From assembly GCF_029639405.1 (NCBI RefSeq), contig NZ_CP121274.1:2356001-2420000 (forward strand): 64,000 nt of DNA, in the 5' to 3' direction. Source of the stretch: Microbacterium proteolyticum. Its GTDB lineage: Bacteria; Actinomycetota; Actinomycetes; Actinomycetales; Microbacteriaceae. A model generated the notes under the pieces. The model ran no database searches. It had not been told where the DNA came from and was given only the letters and a program-made list of their open reading frames with translations. The position numbers and the translations under genes were made by a program. Shown here in pieces: positions 17,279 to 25,546 of this stretch. Each line of letters starts with the position of its first letter. Position 1 is the stretch's first letter.

Positions 17279-17548
17279 ATGGCACTGGAAGCAGACGTCA
17301 AGAAGGCGATCATCGAAGAGTACGCGACGCACCCCGGTGACACCGGATCCCCCGAGGTGCAGGTCGCGATGATGACGCAGCGCATCAAGGACCTCACCGA
17401 GCACCTCAAGATCCACAAGCACGACCACCACTCGCGCCGTGGACTCTTCTTGCTCGTCGGTCAGCGCCGTCGCCTGCTGGGTTACCTGCAGGATGTCGAC
17501 ATCAACCGTTACCGCTCGCTCATCGAGCGTCTCGGTCTGCGTCGCTAA
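17279..17548 (+). CDS. rpsO: 30S ribosomal protein S15
   Basis: The 89-aa protein matches S15 throughout: [51 protein letters not shown] and [12 protein letters not shown]. It binds the central domain of 16S rRNA early in small-subunit assembly. The ATG follows GAGGAAGGGG, a strong ribosome binding site. In many actinobacteria rpsO is directly followed by pnp, but here a terminator and about 14 kb separate them. Confidence 0.99.
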   Translation: MALEADVKKAIIEEYATHPGDTGSPEVQVAMMTQRIKDLTEHLKIHKHDHHSRRGLFLLVGQRRRLLGYLQDVDINRYRSLIERLGLRR

Positions 17549-17582
17549 TCGCACCAGCGTTCAATCGCGCAAAACATTCTTG

Positions 17583-17613
17583 GAAGGCCGCCCCACGGTG
17601 TGGGGCGGCCTTC
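17583..17613 (+). terminator. Terminator hairpin after rpsO
   Basis: Perfect 14-bp stem GAAGGCCGCCCCAC with its complement around a GGT loop, 34 bases after the stop. Confidence 0.85.
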
Positions 17614-17652
17614 GTCATTCCCCGGTGGCGTTGCGGGGTCGCGGCATCCATC

Positions 17653-17717
17653 GATAAACGCGATCCACGGTCAGAAACACGATGGCGTCGTGTTTCTCGT
17701 GGTGGATCGCGTTTATC
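17653..17717. repeat. Two-tier palindromic element (65 bp)
   Basis: Outer arms GATAAACGCGATCCAC at 17653-17668 and its exact complement at 17702-17717 (16 bp), plus inner arms AGAAACACGA at 17673-17682 and its complement at 17688-17697 (10 bp) around the loop TGGCG. It is AT-richer than its surroundings. It lies between the rpsO terminator and the stop of the convergent oxygenase gene, and resembles a REP-like or BIME-type palindromic unit. Confidence 0.8.
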
Positions 17718-17739
17718 AGTGGGGAGGCGAGGAGGAGCC

Positions 17740-18756
17740 TCAGGATGCCGCGCGGGCGGCGACCAGATCGGGATGCCAGCGCTCGGCGACATCGGGGTGG
17801 GCGCGCAGGCGCGACTTGAGGGCGTTCTCGCCGTAGGTGGCGTGGATCGGGTTCGTCGGGTCCTGCTCGACGCCGCGGGCGTCGGCTGCGAGCTCGGCGG
17901 GGAGGTCGATGATCGGCAGGATCGCGTCGAGGGCCGGGTTGAAGAAGAAGGGCACCGAGATGCGCTCGTCGGGGAACCGGGGCGAGATCACGCGGTGCTT
18001 CGTGGCCGTCAGGTATCCCTGCGTGGCGTACTCCAGCAGCTCGCCGATGTTCACGACGAAGGCTCCGGACACCGGGGGAGCGTCGACCCACTCGCCGTCG
18101 CGGAGCACCTGCAGGCCGCCCTTGCCCGGCTCCACCCACAGCAGGGTCAGCACGCCGGAATCCTTGTGCGCGCCGACGCCCTGCTGGGGTGTGGGGTCGT
18201 CCTTGCCGGGGTACCGCACGATCTTGATGAGGGTCTGCGGGTCGCCGAAGTGGCGGTCGAAGTATTCCTCCTCGGCGCCGAGGGACAGTGCCCATGCGCG
18301 CAGCAGGGTCCGGGCGATCGCCGTCAGGCGGTCGTGCCATTCGGTGACGACATCGCGGAGCTCGGGCTGCGCCGCGGGCCAGAGGTTCGGGCCGACGAGC
18401 CGGTTGTAGCCGGGTCCGTCGGGGTTGGTGATGGCCTCGCGCTCGGGGCCGATGTCGATCTGCTCGCGCCAGTCGACACGACCCTGGGTGAGTTCGCCGC
18501 CGACACGCGTGTAGCCGCGGAAATGCGGGCTGGTGAGGTTCTCGATCGCGAGCTTCTCCTCCTCGGGGAGGGCGAAGAAGTCCTTCGCGGCCTGGAGGAG
18601 GCGAGCCTCCAGCTCGGGGCTGATCCCGGTGCCGGTGAGGTAGAAGAAACCGACATCGCGGGTGGCGGTGCGCAGCTCGTCGCGGAATCGTGCGGCGGCC
18701 TCCGGCCCCTGGTCGAGGAGCGAGAGGTCGAGGATCGGGAGGTTCAGCTCGGACAT
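17740..18756 (-). CDS. Isopenicillin N synthase-like 2OG-Fe(II) oxygenase
   Basis: A 338-aa enzyme with the N-terminal DIOX_N region (FYLTGTGISPELEARLLQAA, RGYTRVGGELTQG) and a C-terminal 2OG-Fe(II) oxygenase domain. The iron ligands are His and Asp in GVGAHKDSGVLTLLW near residue 195 and His in TATKHRVISP near residue 253; the Arg-x-Ser pair that binds 2-oxoglutarate is DERISVPFFF near 268. Such enzymes hydroxylate or otherwise oxidise small molecules; the substrate is unknown and no biosynthetic cluster surrounds it. TAGCCT at 18763-18768 on the minus strand lies six bases before the ATG, predicting a leaderless transcript. Confidence 0.9.
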   Translation of the reverse strand: MSELNLPILDLSLLDQGPEAAARFRDELRTATRDVGFFYLTGTGISPELEARLLQAAKDFFALPEEEKLAIENLTSPHFRGYTRVGGELTQGRVDWREQIDIGPEREAITNPDGPGYNRLVGPNLWPAAQPELRDVVTEWHDRLTAIARTLLRAWALSLGAEEEYFDRHFGDPQTLIKIVRYPGKDDPTPQQGVGAHKDSGVLTLLWVEPGKGGLQVLRDGEWVDAPPVSGAFVVNIGELLEYATQGYLTATKHRVISPRFPDERISVPFFFNPALDAILPIIDLPAELAADARGVEQDPTNPIHATYGENALKSRLRAHPDVAERWHPDLVAARAAS

Positions 18757-19018
18757 GAACCGAGGCTAAGTCGGGCCCCCGGGGCCAGGGCGAATATTGC
18801 CGACGGTTACCGGTCCGCACGCGGCGTCGGCACCGCGCGCACGCCGAGCGCAGCCCGTGCGCGCGCACGGAGTGAGATTCTCCCGATCAAGGACTGAATT
18901 TCGGGTGAGGAGCGGAATGTGACGCCGCGCGGTTGCACGCATCCAAACGACCGATACCCCGCCGATCAGCGGGGGTATCCCGCCGTTCGGTGGGGTGCGG
19001 GAGGCGTGTCGCATTGCG

Positions 19019-19024
19019 TAATGT
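19019..19024 (+). promoter_or_regulatory. -10 element of the efeUOB operon
   Basis: TAATGT, immediately upstream of the iron-box-like site, so a repressor bound there would cover the transcription start. Confidence 0.45.
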
Positions 19025-19031
19025 GTCTGAG

Positions 19032-19050
19032 TCAGGTGAGGCTGCCCTTA
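19032..19050. promoter_or_regulatory. IdeR/DtxR-type iron box
   Basis: TCAGGTGAGGCTGCCCTTA matches the consensus TTAGGTTAGGCTAACCTAA at 14 of 19 positions, including both AGG/CCT cores. Position just after a -10 element and ahead of an iron-uptake operon supports iron-dependent repression. The regulator gene is not in the window. Confidence 0.7.
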
Positions 19051-19104
19051 CCTACCCGCACCGCCGCGGCTCCCCCTCCGAATCCCGAAAGCCGGTGTCC
19101 GCTC

Positions 19105-20130
19105 GTGCTCGCCTCCTTCTTCGCTCCGTTCCTCATCGGGCTGCGTGAGGGGCTGGAAGCCGCCCTGGTCGTGGGGATCCTCGTCGCCTACCTCACCAAG
19201 CTCGGGCGCCGCGACGCCCTGCCGCGTCTCTGGGTCGGCGTCGGACTCGCGATCGGTCTGGCCCTGGCGATCGGCGCCGTCTTCACGTTCGGCGCGTACG
19301 CCCTGACCTTCGAAGCGCAGGAGCTGATCGGTGGCGGTCTGTCGCTCCTGGCAGTGGCGATGGTGACCTGGATGATCTTCTGGATGCAGAAGGCCGGCCG
19401 GTCCCTGAAGGCGGGTCTCGAGGGGGGAATCGATCGGGCCCTCCGCGGCGGAGTCTGGGCGCTCGTCCTCATCGGCTTCGTCTCCGTCGCGCGCGAGGGC
19501 GTGGAGACGACCCTGCTGCTGTGGTCGATGGTGCAGGGCTTCGGCGACAAGCCCGTCGCCCTCGTGGGAGCGCTCGTCGGTCTCGTCACCGCCGCCGTGC
19601 TCGGCTGGCTCATCGCGCGGGGCATGCTGCGTCTGAACCTCGGCCGCTTCTTCACCTGGACGGGCGGGTTCCTGATCATCGTCGCGGCGGGCGTGCTCGC
19701 GTACGCCTTCCACGACCTCCAGGAGGCCGGTGCGCTTCCGGGCCCGTTCGGGGCCGGAGCCCCGATCGACCCGTCCACCGGAGCCGTCGCCGTCGGCTGG
19801 GCGGGCTTCCCCTTCGGCTGGGCGTTCGACGTCTCGAACACCCTCGCCCCCGACAGCACCCTCGCGGCGCTCCTGCAGGCCACGGTCGGCTTCATGCCCC
19901 AGATGACCTGGCTGCAGGTCATCGCGTGGGTCGTCTACGTCGCCGTCGTCGTCCCCCTGTTCGTCCGCGGCGTGCGCGCGGGCCGCCGCCCCGCCCCGGC
20001 CACGCCCGCCGCCCCCGCGAGCGCCGCCGCACCGGAACGGGCCGCCTCCCCGGCCTCGACCGCCGCCGCCTCGACTCCGGATGCCGCGCCCACCGTGGCA
20101 TCCGTCGCCCATCCGAACGGAGCATCATGA
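19105..20130 (+). CDS. efeU: Iron permease EfeU (FTR1 family)
   Basis: Inner-membrane iron permease of 341 aa with seven or so helices. Both R-E-x-x-E iron motifs are present: GLREGLEAALVVG at the very N terminus and AREGVETTLLLW near residue 130. The C terminus is a long Ala/Pro-rich tail of about 45 residues. I chose GTG at 19105, which begins right at the first helix; an earlier in-frame ATG at 18919 would run through the promoter and iron box. EfeU imports iron delivered by EfeO and released by EfeB. Its stop overlaps the efeO start by ATGA. Confidence 0.93.
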   Translation: MLASFFAPFLIGLREGLEAALVVGILVAYLTKLGRRDALPRLWVGVGLAIGLALAIGAVFTFGAYALTFEAQELIGGGLSLLAVAMVTWMIFWMQKAGRSLKAGLEGGIDRALRGGVWALVLIGFVSVAREGVETTLLLWSMVQGFGDKPVALVGALVGLVTAAVLGWLIARGMLRLNLGRFFTWTGGFLIIVAAGVLAYAFHDLQEAGALPGPFGAGAPIDPSTGAVAVGWAGFPFGWAFDVSNTLAPDSTLAALLQATVGFMPQMTWLQVIAWVVYVAVVVPLFVRGVRAGRRPAPATPAAPASAAAPERAASPASTAAASTPDAAPTVASVAHPNGAS

Positions 20131-21356
20131 ACCCGACTCGCCTCCTCGCGGCCACGGCCGCGGCCGGCGCGGCCGTCCTCGTCCTCTCGGGCTGCGTCGC
20201 CAAGACCGACGCCGCCGCCACCGGAGCCCTCACCGTCACCTCGACGGCCGACGGCTGCGATGTCTCCGCGGCGACCGCGACCAGCGGCACGCTCGCGTTC
20301 GACGTGGTGAACAAGGGCGATCAGACCACCGAGTTCTACCTGCTCGCCTCCGACGGTCTGCGCATCGTCGGCGAGGTCGAGAACGTCGCCCCGGGAGCAT
20401 CGCGGAGCCTCACGGTCACCGCGCAGCCGGGCGACTACTTCACGCTCTGCAAGCCCGGCATGGTGGGGGACGGCGTCGGCAAGGCCGCCTTCACGGTCAC
20501 GGGCGACGCGGTCGCCGTCGACGGCGCGGATGCCGAACAGAAGCAGCAGGCGATCGACCTGTACGCCGCGTTCGTCAAGGATCAGGTCGGACAGCTGCTC
20601 CCCGCGGTGCAGGCTTTCGCCGCCGTCTACGAGTCCGGCGACGACGCGGCGGCGCAGCAGCAGTACCCGCGGGTCCGCGCGTTCTACGAGCGCATCGAGC
20701 CGATCGCGGAGGCGCTCGGCGACCTCGACCCGCGCATCGACTACCGCGAGGTCGACGCCGTCGCCGAGGGGCTGGCGTGGACCGGGTTCCACCGCATCGA
20801 GAAGGACCTCTGGGTTCCGGCGCAGGATGCCCTGAACGCCGACGGCGAGACCCCGGCGTGGCAGGACTGGGCTCCGTCCACCCCGACCGAGCGGGCGACG
20901 TACGGCCAGACCCTGGTCGCCGACACGCAGGAGCTGTACGACTACGTCCACTCCGACGCCTTCGAGCAGGCCCTCACCGATCAGGGCGTCGCGGGGATCT
21001 CCAACGGCGCGATCGCGCTGCTCGACGAGGTCGCGACCGGCAAGATCAGCGGCGAAGAGGACTGGTGGTCGGGGACGGATCTCTACGACTTCGCCGCGAA
21101 CGTCGAGGGCTCCAAGATGGCGTTCTCGCTGGTGCGCGACTTCGCCGAGTCCAAGGGCGACAAGGGCGCCTCGCTCGTGACCCGGATCGACTCCGGATAC
21201 GCCGACCTCGAGGCGGCGCTCGCCGCTCACGGTTCCGCCGACGCCGGTTTCGTGCCCTACTCGCAGCTCACCGAGGACGACAAGCGTCAGCTCACCGACC
21301 TCATCAACGCCCTGGCCGAGCCGCTCTCGCAGCTCACCGTGACCGTTCTGGAGTGA
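20127..21356 (+). CDS. efeO: Iron uptake lipoprotein EfeO (cupredoxin + M75)
   Basis: The 409-aa exported protein has a lipoprotein signal (LVLSGC, acylated Cys near residue 24), an N-terminal cupredoxin-like domain of about 110 residues and a C-terminal imelysin/M75 domain with the metal motif GFHRIEKDLW (H-x-x-E) near residue 217. EfeO binds iron outside the membrane and hands it to EfeU. It overlaps efeU by 4 bases and is followed at once by efeB, forming efeUOB. Lipid anchoring fits a Gram-positive cell with no periplasm; in E. coli EfeO is soluble. Confidence 0.94.
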   Translation: MNPTRLLAATAAAGAAVLVLSGCVAKTDAAATGALTVTSTADGCDVSAATATSGTLAFDVVNKGDQTTEFYLLASDGLRIVGEVENVAPGASRSLTVTAQPGDYFTLCKPGMVGDGVGKAAFTVTGDAVAVDGADAEQKQQAIDLYAAFVKDQVGQLLPAVQAFAAVYESGDDAAAQQQYPRVRAFYERIEPIAEALGDLDPRIDYREVDAVAEGLAWTGFHRIEKDLWVPAQDALNADGETPAWQDWAPSTPTERATYGQTLVADTQELYDYVHSDAFEQALTDQGVAGISNGAIALLDEVATGKISGEEDWWSGTDLYDFAANVEGSKMAFSLVRDFAESKGDKGASLVTRIDSGYADLEAALAAHGSADAGFVPYSQLTEDDKRQLTDLINALAEPLSQLTVTVLE

Positions 21357-21358
21357 CG

Positions 21359-22666
21359 GTGACGCAGGAGCACACGGAGAGGGATGCCACGACCCCGGCC
21401 GACGGAACCGCCGCCGCCGGGGTGTCCCGTCGCGACCTGATCGGCCTCGCCATCGGGGCGAGCGCCACGAGCCTCGTCGTCGGCGCGGGTGCGGGTCTCG
21501 CCGGTGGCGCAGCCTACGGCCAGGAGCAGACACGACAGGCGATGGATGCCGTGGCCCCGGCCTCCGGCATCCATCAGGCCGGAATCACCACCCCCGTGCA
21601 GGAGCACCTGCACTTCGCCGCGTACGACATGATGGCGCGGACCACCCGCGAGGACGTCGCCTCCCTGCTCGCGGACTGGACGTACGCGGCGACGCGGATG
21701 ATGCAGGGGCTCGAGGTGAGCGCGACCGGCGCCGTCGGCGGGTCGCCCGAGGCGCCGCCGGACGACACCGGCGAGGCGCTGGGTCTGCCGGCGAGCAACC
21801 TCACCATCACGTTCGGTTTCGGGCCGTCGCTCTTCGACGACCGTTTCGGACTCGCCGATCAGCGTCCCGCAGGACTCGAGCGCCTTCCGGCCTTCCTCGG
21901 CGACGACCTCGACCCGGAACGGTCCGACGGCGACCTGTGCATCCAGGCGTGCGCCGACGATCCCCAGGTGGCGGTGCACGCGATCCGCAACCTCAGTCGC
22001 ATCGCCTTCGGCCGTGCGAGCATCCGCTGGTCGCAGCTCGGGTTCGGCCGTACCTCCAAGACCACGAGCGACCAGTCCACCCCGCGCAACCTCTTCGGGT
22101 TCAAGGACGGCACCGCCAACATCCTCGCGAACGACGCGGCGGCGCTGGAGGAGAACGTGTGGGTCCCGGCATCCGAGGGGCCCGCGTGGCTCACGGGCGG
22201 GTCGTACCTCGTCGCGCGGCGCATCGCGATGCTGATCGAGACGTGGGACCGCACCCGCCTCGCCGAGCAGGACCGCGTCGTGGGGCGCGACAAGGCGCAG
22301 GGGGCTCCACTGTCCGGTGGTGACGAGTTCACCGCCCCGGACTTCGCGGCCACGGATGCCGCGGGCAAGTCCCGCATCGACGCGCGCAGCCACGTGCGTC
22401 TCGCCCACCCCGACATGAACGACGGCATCCGCATCCTCCGCCGCGGCTTCAACTTCGTCGACGGCACCACCGACCTCGGGCGCTTGAACGCGGGACTGTT
22501 CTTCCTGTCGTTCCAGCGGAGCCCCGACCGGTTCATCCGGTTGCAGCGCTCCCTCGCCACGGATGCCATGGGTGAGTACCTCAAGCACGTCGGCTCGGGC
22601 CTGTGGGCGGTGCCCCCGGCCCCGGTGGCGGGCCAGTCGATCGGCGCGGGACTGCTCGGTTCCTGA
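21359..22666 (+). CDS. efeB: Deferrochelatase/peroxidase EfeB (DyP-type)
   Basis: A 435-aa haem peroxidase of the DyP family, exported folded by the Tat system: the N terminus has VSRRDLIGLAIG followed by a hydrophobic stretch. DyP motifs are GFKDGTANI near residue 250 (distal Asp), HVRLAHP near residue 344 (proximal His) and RRGFNF. EfeB releases iron from haem or oxidises ferrous iron for EfeU. GTG at 21359 has GGAG five bases ahead; GTG at 21353, overlapping the efeO stop, is the alternative. Translational coupling with efeO is likely either way. Confidence 0.93.
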   Translation: MTQEHTERDATTPADGTAAAGVSRRDLIGLAIGASATSLVVGAGAGLAGGAAYGQEQTRQAMDAVAPASGIHQAGITTPVQEHLHFAAYDMMARTTREDVASLLADWTYAATRMMQGLEVSATGAVGGSPEAPPDDTGEALGLPASNLTITFGFGPSLFDDRFGLADQRPAGLERLPAFLGDDLDPERSDGDLCIQACADDPQVAVHAIRNLSRIAFGRASIRWSQLGFGRTSKTTSDQSTPRNLFGFKDGTANILANDAAALEENVWVPASEGPAWLTGGSYLVARRIAMLIETWDRTRLAEQDRVVGRDKAQGAPLSGGDEFTAPDFAATDAAGKSRIDARSHVRLAHPDMNDGIRILRRGFNFVDGTTDLGRLNAGLFFLSFQRSPDRFIRLQRSLATDAMGEYLKHVGSGLWAVPPAPVAGQSIGAGLLGS

Positions 22667-22694
22667 CGAGTCCGGCATCCCGTCGTCCACGCTC

Positions 22695-22737
22695 TCTGCG
22701 CCGGAAAACGCGTTCTCCCCGCGTTCTCCGGCGCAGA
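22695..22737 (+). terminator. Terminator hairpin after efeUOB
   Basis: Eighteen-base-pair stem with one mismatch (TCTGCGCCGGAAAACGCG with CGCGTTCTCCGGCGCAGA) and a 7-base loop. Confidence 0.8.
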
Positions 22738-22807
22738 TCGCTTGTTCGGACCGACCAGGGGATGCCGAGGACCCCGGGAATAGATCTCGCGCCCGTGCGT
22801 TTCACGA

Positions 22808-22827
22808 TGTATATTCAGATGCATACA
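22808..22827. promoter_or_regulatory. AT-rich dyad upstream of the monooxygenase pair
   Basis: TGTATATTCAGATGCATACA has TGTAT/ATACA ends and contains the promoter-like hexamer TATATT at 22810-22815. It lies just ahead of an AAGGAG ribosome binding site, so a repressor here would block transcription. Its core matches the yceI upstream site. Confidence 0.5.
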
Positions 22828-22842
22828 AAAAGGAGTGGCATC

Positions 22843-24075
22843 GTGAACGAGACGAACAACTGGCCCGGGATGCAGTTCGGTGTCATGACGGTGAGCGACA
22901 TCACCCAGGACCCGACCACCGGCAAGACCCCGAGCGAAGCCCAGCGCATCAAGGACACGCTCACGATCGCCAAGCACACCGAAGAGGTGGGCCTCGACGT
23001 CTTCGCCCTCGGCGAGCACCACAACCCGCCGTTCTGGTCGTCGTCGCCGACCACGACGCTCGCGTACATCGCCGCCCAGACCGAGCGGCTGATCCTCACG
23101 ACCTCCACGACCCTCATCACCACGAACGACCCGGTGAAGATCGCCGAGGACTTCGCGATGCTGCAGCACGTGTCCGGCGGCCGCGCCGACCTCATGCTGG
23201 GTCGCGGCAACACCGGCCCCGTCTACCCGTGGTTCGGCAAGGACATCCGTCAGGGCCTGCCGCTGACCATCGAGAACTACGACCTGCTCCACAAGCTGTG
23301 GCGTGAGGACGTCGTCGACTGGGAGGGCAAGTTCCGCACCCCGCTGCAGGGCTTCACCTCGACCCCGCGTCCGCTGGACGGCGTTCCCCCGTTCGTGTGG
23401 CACGGCTCGATCCGCACGCCCGAGATCGCCGAGCAGGCCGCGTTCTACGGCAACGGCTTCTTCGCCAACAACATCTTCTGGCCCAAGGAGCACTACCAGC
23501 GCCTCATCGCCCTCTACCGCGAGCGCTACGCCCACTACGGCCACGGCACGCCCCAGCAGGCGATCGTCGGCCTCGGCGGCCAGGTGTTCATGCGGTCCAA
23601 CTCGCAGGACGCGGTCAAGGAGTTCCGCCCGTACTTCGACAACGCCCCGGTCTACGGCCACGGCCCGAGCCTGGAGGACTTCAGCGAGATGACCCCGCTG
23701 ACCGTCGGCTCGCCGCAGCAGATCATCGACCGGTACGCCGCGATGCGCGAGACGTTCGGCGACTACCAGCGTCAGCTGTTCCTCATCGACCACGCCGGTC
23801 TCCCGACCAAGACGGTGCTCGAGCAGCTCGACATCCTCGGCGGCGAGGTCGTGCCCGTCCTGCGCAAGGAGCTGCAGAAGAACCGTCCGGCCGAGGTGCC
23901 CGACGCCCCGACGCACGCGAACCTCGTCGAGAAGATCTACGCGGGCGCCGCTCCCCGTCAGGCCGTCCCCGCCGCCAACCGCGGTGACAACCTGACCGCG
24001 GGAAGCCCGTACCAGGATGCCTCGAAGAAGGCCGGCAGCGCCTTCGGCGCCGCGGCGACGAAGGTGGGTGCCTGA
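22843..24075 (+). CDS. LLM-class flavin-dependent oxidoreductase (CE1758-like)
   Basis: A 410-aa luciferase-like monooxygenase; the family uses reduced FMN and oxygen to oxidise small organic substrates. Visible family blocks include LDVFALGEHHNPPFWSSSP near residue 45, GGRADLMLGRGN near 118 and WHGSIRTPE near 186. The start is GTG at 22843 with AAGGAG seven bases upstream; earlier frame is not coding. One base separates its stop from the next gene, an FMN reductase, matching the paired CE1758/CE1759 arrangement known in actinobacteria. Substrate unknown. Confidence 0.9.
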   Translation: MNETNNWPGMQFGVMTVSDITQDPTTGKTPSEAQRIKDTLTIAKHTEEVGLDVFALGEHHNPPFWSSSPTTTLAYIAAQTERLILTTSTTLITTNDPVKIAEDFAMLQHVSGGRADLMLGRGNTGPVYPWFGKDIRQGLPLTIENYDLLHKLWREDVVDWEGKFRTPLQGFTSTPRPLDGVPPFVWHGSIRTPEIAEQAAFYGNGFFANNIFWPKEHYQRLIALYRERYAHYGHGTPQQAIVGLGGQVFMRSNSQDAVKEFRPYFDNAPVYGHGPSLEDFSEMTPLTVGSPQQIIDRYAAMRETFGDYQRQLFLIDHAGLPTKTVLEQLDILGGEVVPVLRKELQKNRPAEVPDAPTHANLVEKIYAGAAPRQAVPAANRGDNLTAGSPYQDASKKAGSAFGAAATKVGA

Positions 24076-24076
24076 G

Positions 24077-24721
24077 ATGGCCGCCCGCCGTATCGCGGTC
24101 GTGACCGCGGGGCTGTCGACCCCCTCCTCGACGCGCATGCTGGGCGACCGGCTCGCGCACGCGGCGCTCGCCGAGCTCCGCGAGCGGGGGATCGAGGCCA
24201 CGAGCGACGTCTTCGAACTGCGCGACTACGCCCACGACCTGACGGACAACCTGCTGACGGGATTCGCCCCGCCCGCCCTCGAGCAGATGATCAACACGGT
24301 CGTCTCCGCCGACGGCGTCATCGTGGTGACCCCGATCTTCTCGACGAGCTACTCGGGTCTGTTCAAGTCGTTCATCGACGTGCTCGACCCGCAGGCGCTC
24401 ACCGGGACGCCCGTCCTCATCGGCGCCAACGCGGGGACCGCGCGGCACTCGCTCGCGATCGACTACGCCATCCGGCCGTTGTTCACCTACCTGCACGCGA
24501 ATCCGGTTCCGACCGGGGTGTTCGCGGCATCCAGTGACTGGGGGTCGAACGCCGACGAGGTCGCCCCCCTCGGGGCACGTGTCGACCGAGCCGCGCGAGA
24601 GTTCGCCGACGCGATCGCCGCGCGGGAGCCCGTGCAGGATGCCGATCCGTACGACCCGTCGTCGTACCTCGGCGCGGGCAAGTCCTTCGGCCACCTGCTC
24701 GGGGGTCTCTCCGGCGAGTGA
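24077..24721 (+). CDS. NAD(P)H-dependent FMN reductase (CE1759-like)
   Basis: A 214-aa flavodoxin-fold reductase that would supply reduced FMN to the adjoining monooxygenase. It opens with RIAVVTAGLSTPSSTR (phosphate-binding loop), then VVVTPIFSTSYSGLFKSF-type flavin contact sequence around residue 85 and PVLIGANAGTARHS near 115. The C-terminal GAGKSFGHLLGGL resembles the tail seen in this family. The ATG at 24077 is one base after the preceding stop, so the two are co-translated. A hairpin at 24731-24764 ends the operon. Confidence 0.9.
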   Translation: MAARRIAVVTAGLSTPSSTRMLGDRLAHAALAELRERGIEATSDVFELRDYAHDLTDNLLTGFAPPALEQMINTVVSADGVIVVTPIFSTSYSGLFKSFIDVLDPQALTGTPVLIGANAGTARHSLAIDYAIRPLFTYLHANPVPTGVFAASSDWGSNADEVAPLGARVDRAAREFADAIAAREPVQDADPYDPSSYLGAGKSFGHLLGGLSGE

Positions 24722-24730
24722 CCGCCCTTC

Positions 24731-24764
24731 GAAGCTCCGTCGTCCTCGCGGACGGCGGGGCTTC
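24731..24764 (+). terminator. Terminator hairpin after the FMN reductase gene
   Basis: Fifteen-base-pair stem with two G-U pairs (GAAGCTCCGTCGTCC with GGACGGCGGGGCTTC) and a TCGC loop. Confidence 0.8.
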
Positions 24765-24922
24765 GTGCTGTGCGGGCGGCGCCGGCTCGGGGAGTCGCGC
24801 AACCTCGGTGCCATTGCGCGGATCAGGCTGAGGACCTGCAGATCGCTGAGGTTGTGCGGCCGGGCGCTGCGGCCGACGTCGTACGGATCACCGAGCTTCC
24901 GCGGCGGCCCTAGGGTGAGGGC

Positions 24923-25525
24923 ATGGATGCCGCGCAGTGGGACGAGCGCTATCGAGCCTCGGCCGGAGGGGTATGGGCGAGCGAGCCGCCCGCCGTGGTC
25001 CGCGAGATCGCCGACACGCTCCGCCCGGGTACCGCGATCGACGTCGCCACCGGGGACGGGCGCACCGCGCTGGGGCTCAGTGCACGGGGATGGGCGGTGA
25101 CCGGGGTCGATTTCTCGGCCGAGGCCCTCGGGATCGCGGCCGCACGACCCGGTGGTGACGCCGTGACGTGGGTCCGCGCCGACGTCCACGCGTGGGAGCC
25201 CGTGGCATCCGCCGATCTGGTGGTGTCGTGCTACCTGCATCTGCACGACAACGCCGCCGCGATCGCGCGCGTCGCCGGATGGGTCGGTGTGGGCGGCACG
25301 CTGGTGGTCGTGGGACACGACGTCGAGAACATCGCGGCCGGGGGTCACGGACCGTCCGACCCGGCGATCCTCTACACGCCCGAGCTGCTCCGGGGCGCGC
25401 TCGACGAACGATTCCGCATCGAGCGCTGCGAACGCGTGGTCCGCGGCACCGGCGATGCGGAACTGCGCGGGGGCCATACGCACGCCGCGATCGACACACT
25501 GCTGCACGCGGTGCGCGTGCGCTGA
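24923..25525 (+). CDS. Class I SAM-dependent methyltransferase
   Basis: A 200-aa methyltransferase. Motif I is AIDVATGDGRTALGL near residue 38, motif II GWAVTGVDFSAEAL near 57, and the post-I/III region ADLVVSCYLHLHD near 95. The opening WDERYRAS is common in small-molecule or tellurite/thiopurine-type methyltransferases (TehB-like). The acceptor cannot be identified. TAGGGT at 24911-24916, six bases before the ATG, predicts a leaderless transcript. It stands alone, convergent with the nuclease gene. Confidence 0.87.
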   Translation: MDAAQWDERYRASAGGVWASEPPAVVREIADTLRPGTAIDVATGDGRTALGLSARGWAVTGVDFSAEALGIAAARPGGDAVTWVRADVHAWEPVASADLVVSCYLHLHDNAAAIARVAGWVGVGGTLVVVGHDVENIAAGGHGPSDPAILYTPELLRGALDERFRIERCERVVRGTGDAELRGGHTHAAIDTLLHAVRVR

Positions 25526-25546
25526 ACCCGTCCGCGCGACGAGGGC

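Larger units (their letters stand above)
18757..19104. other. Intergenic control region, oxygenase gene and efeUOB
   Basis: This 348-bp gap separates divergent genes. It holds the oxygenase promoter next to 18757; a stem-loop at 18953-18979 (GATACCCCGC with GCGGGGGTATC, one bulged G); TAATGT at 19019-19024; and an iron-box-like site at 19032-19050. I see no coding frame with normal codon use. Confidence 0.7.

Noticed and set aside
24765..24922. Possible gene remnant on the minus strand between the FMN reductase and methyltransferase genes (reads GDPYDVGRSARPHNLSDL)
   Set aside because: Looks more protein-like than its surroundings but is too short and lacks a start, a stop context or a family I can name; not enough to call a pseudogene.
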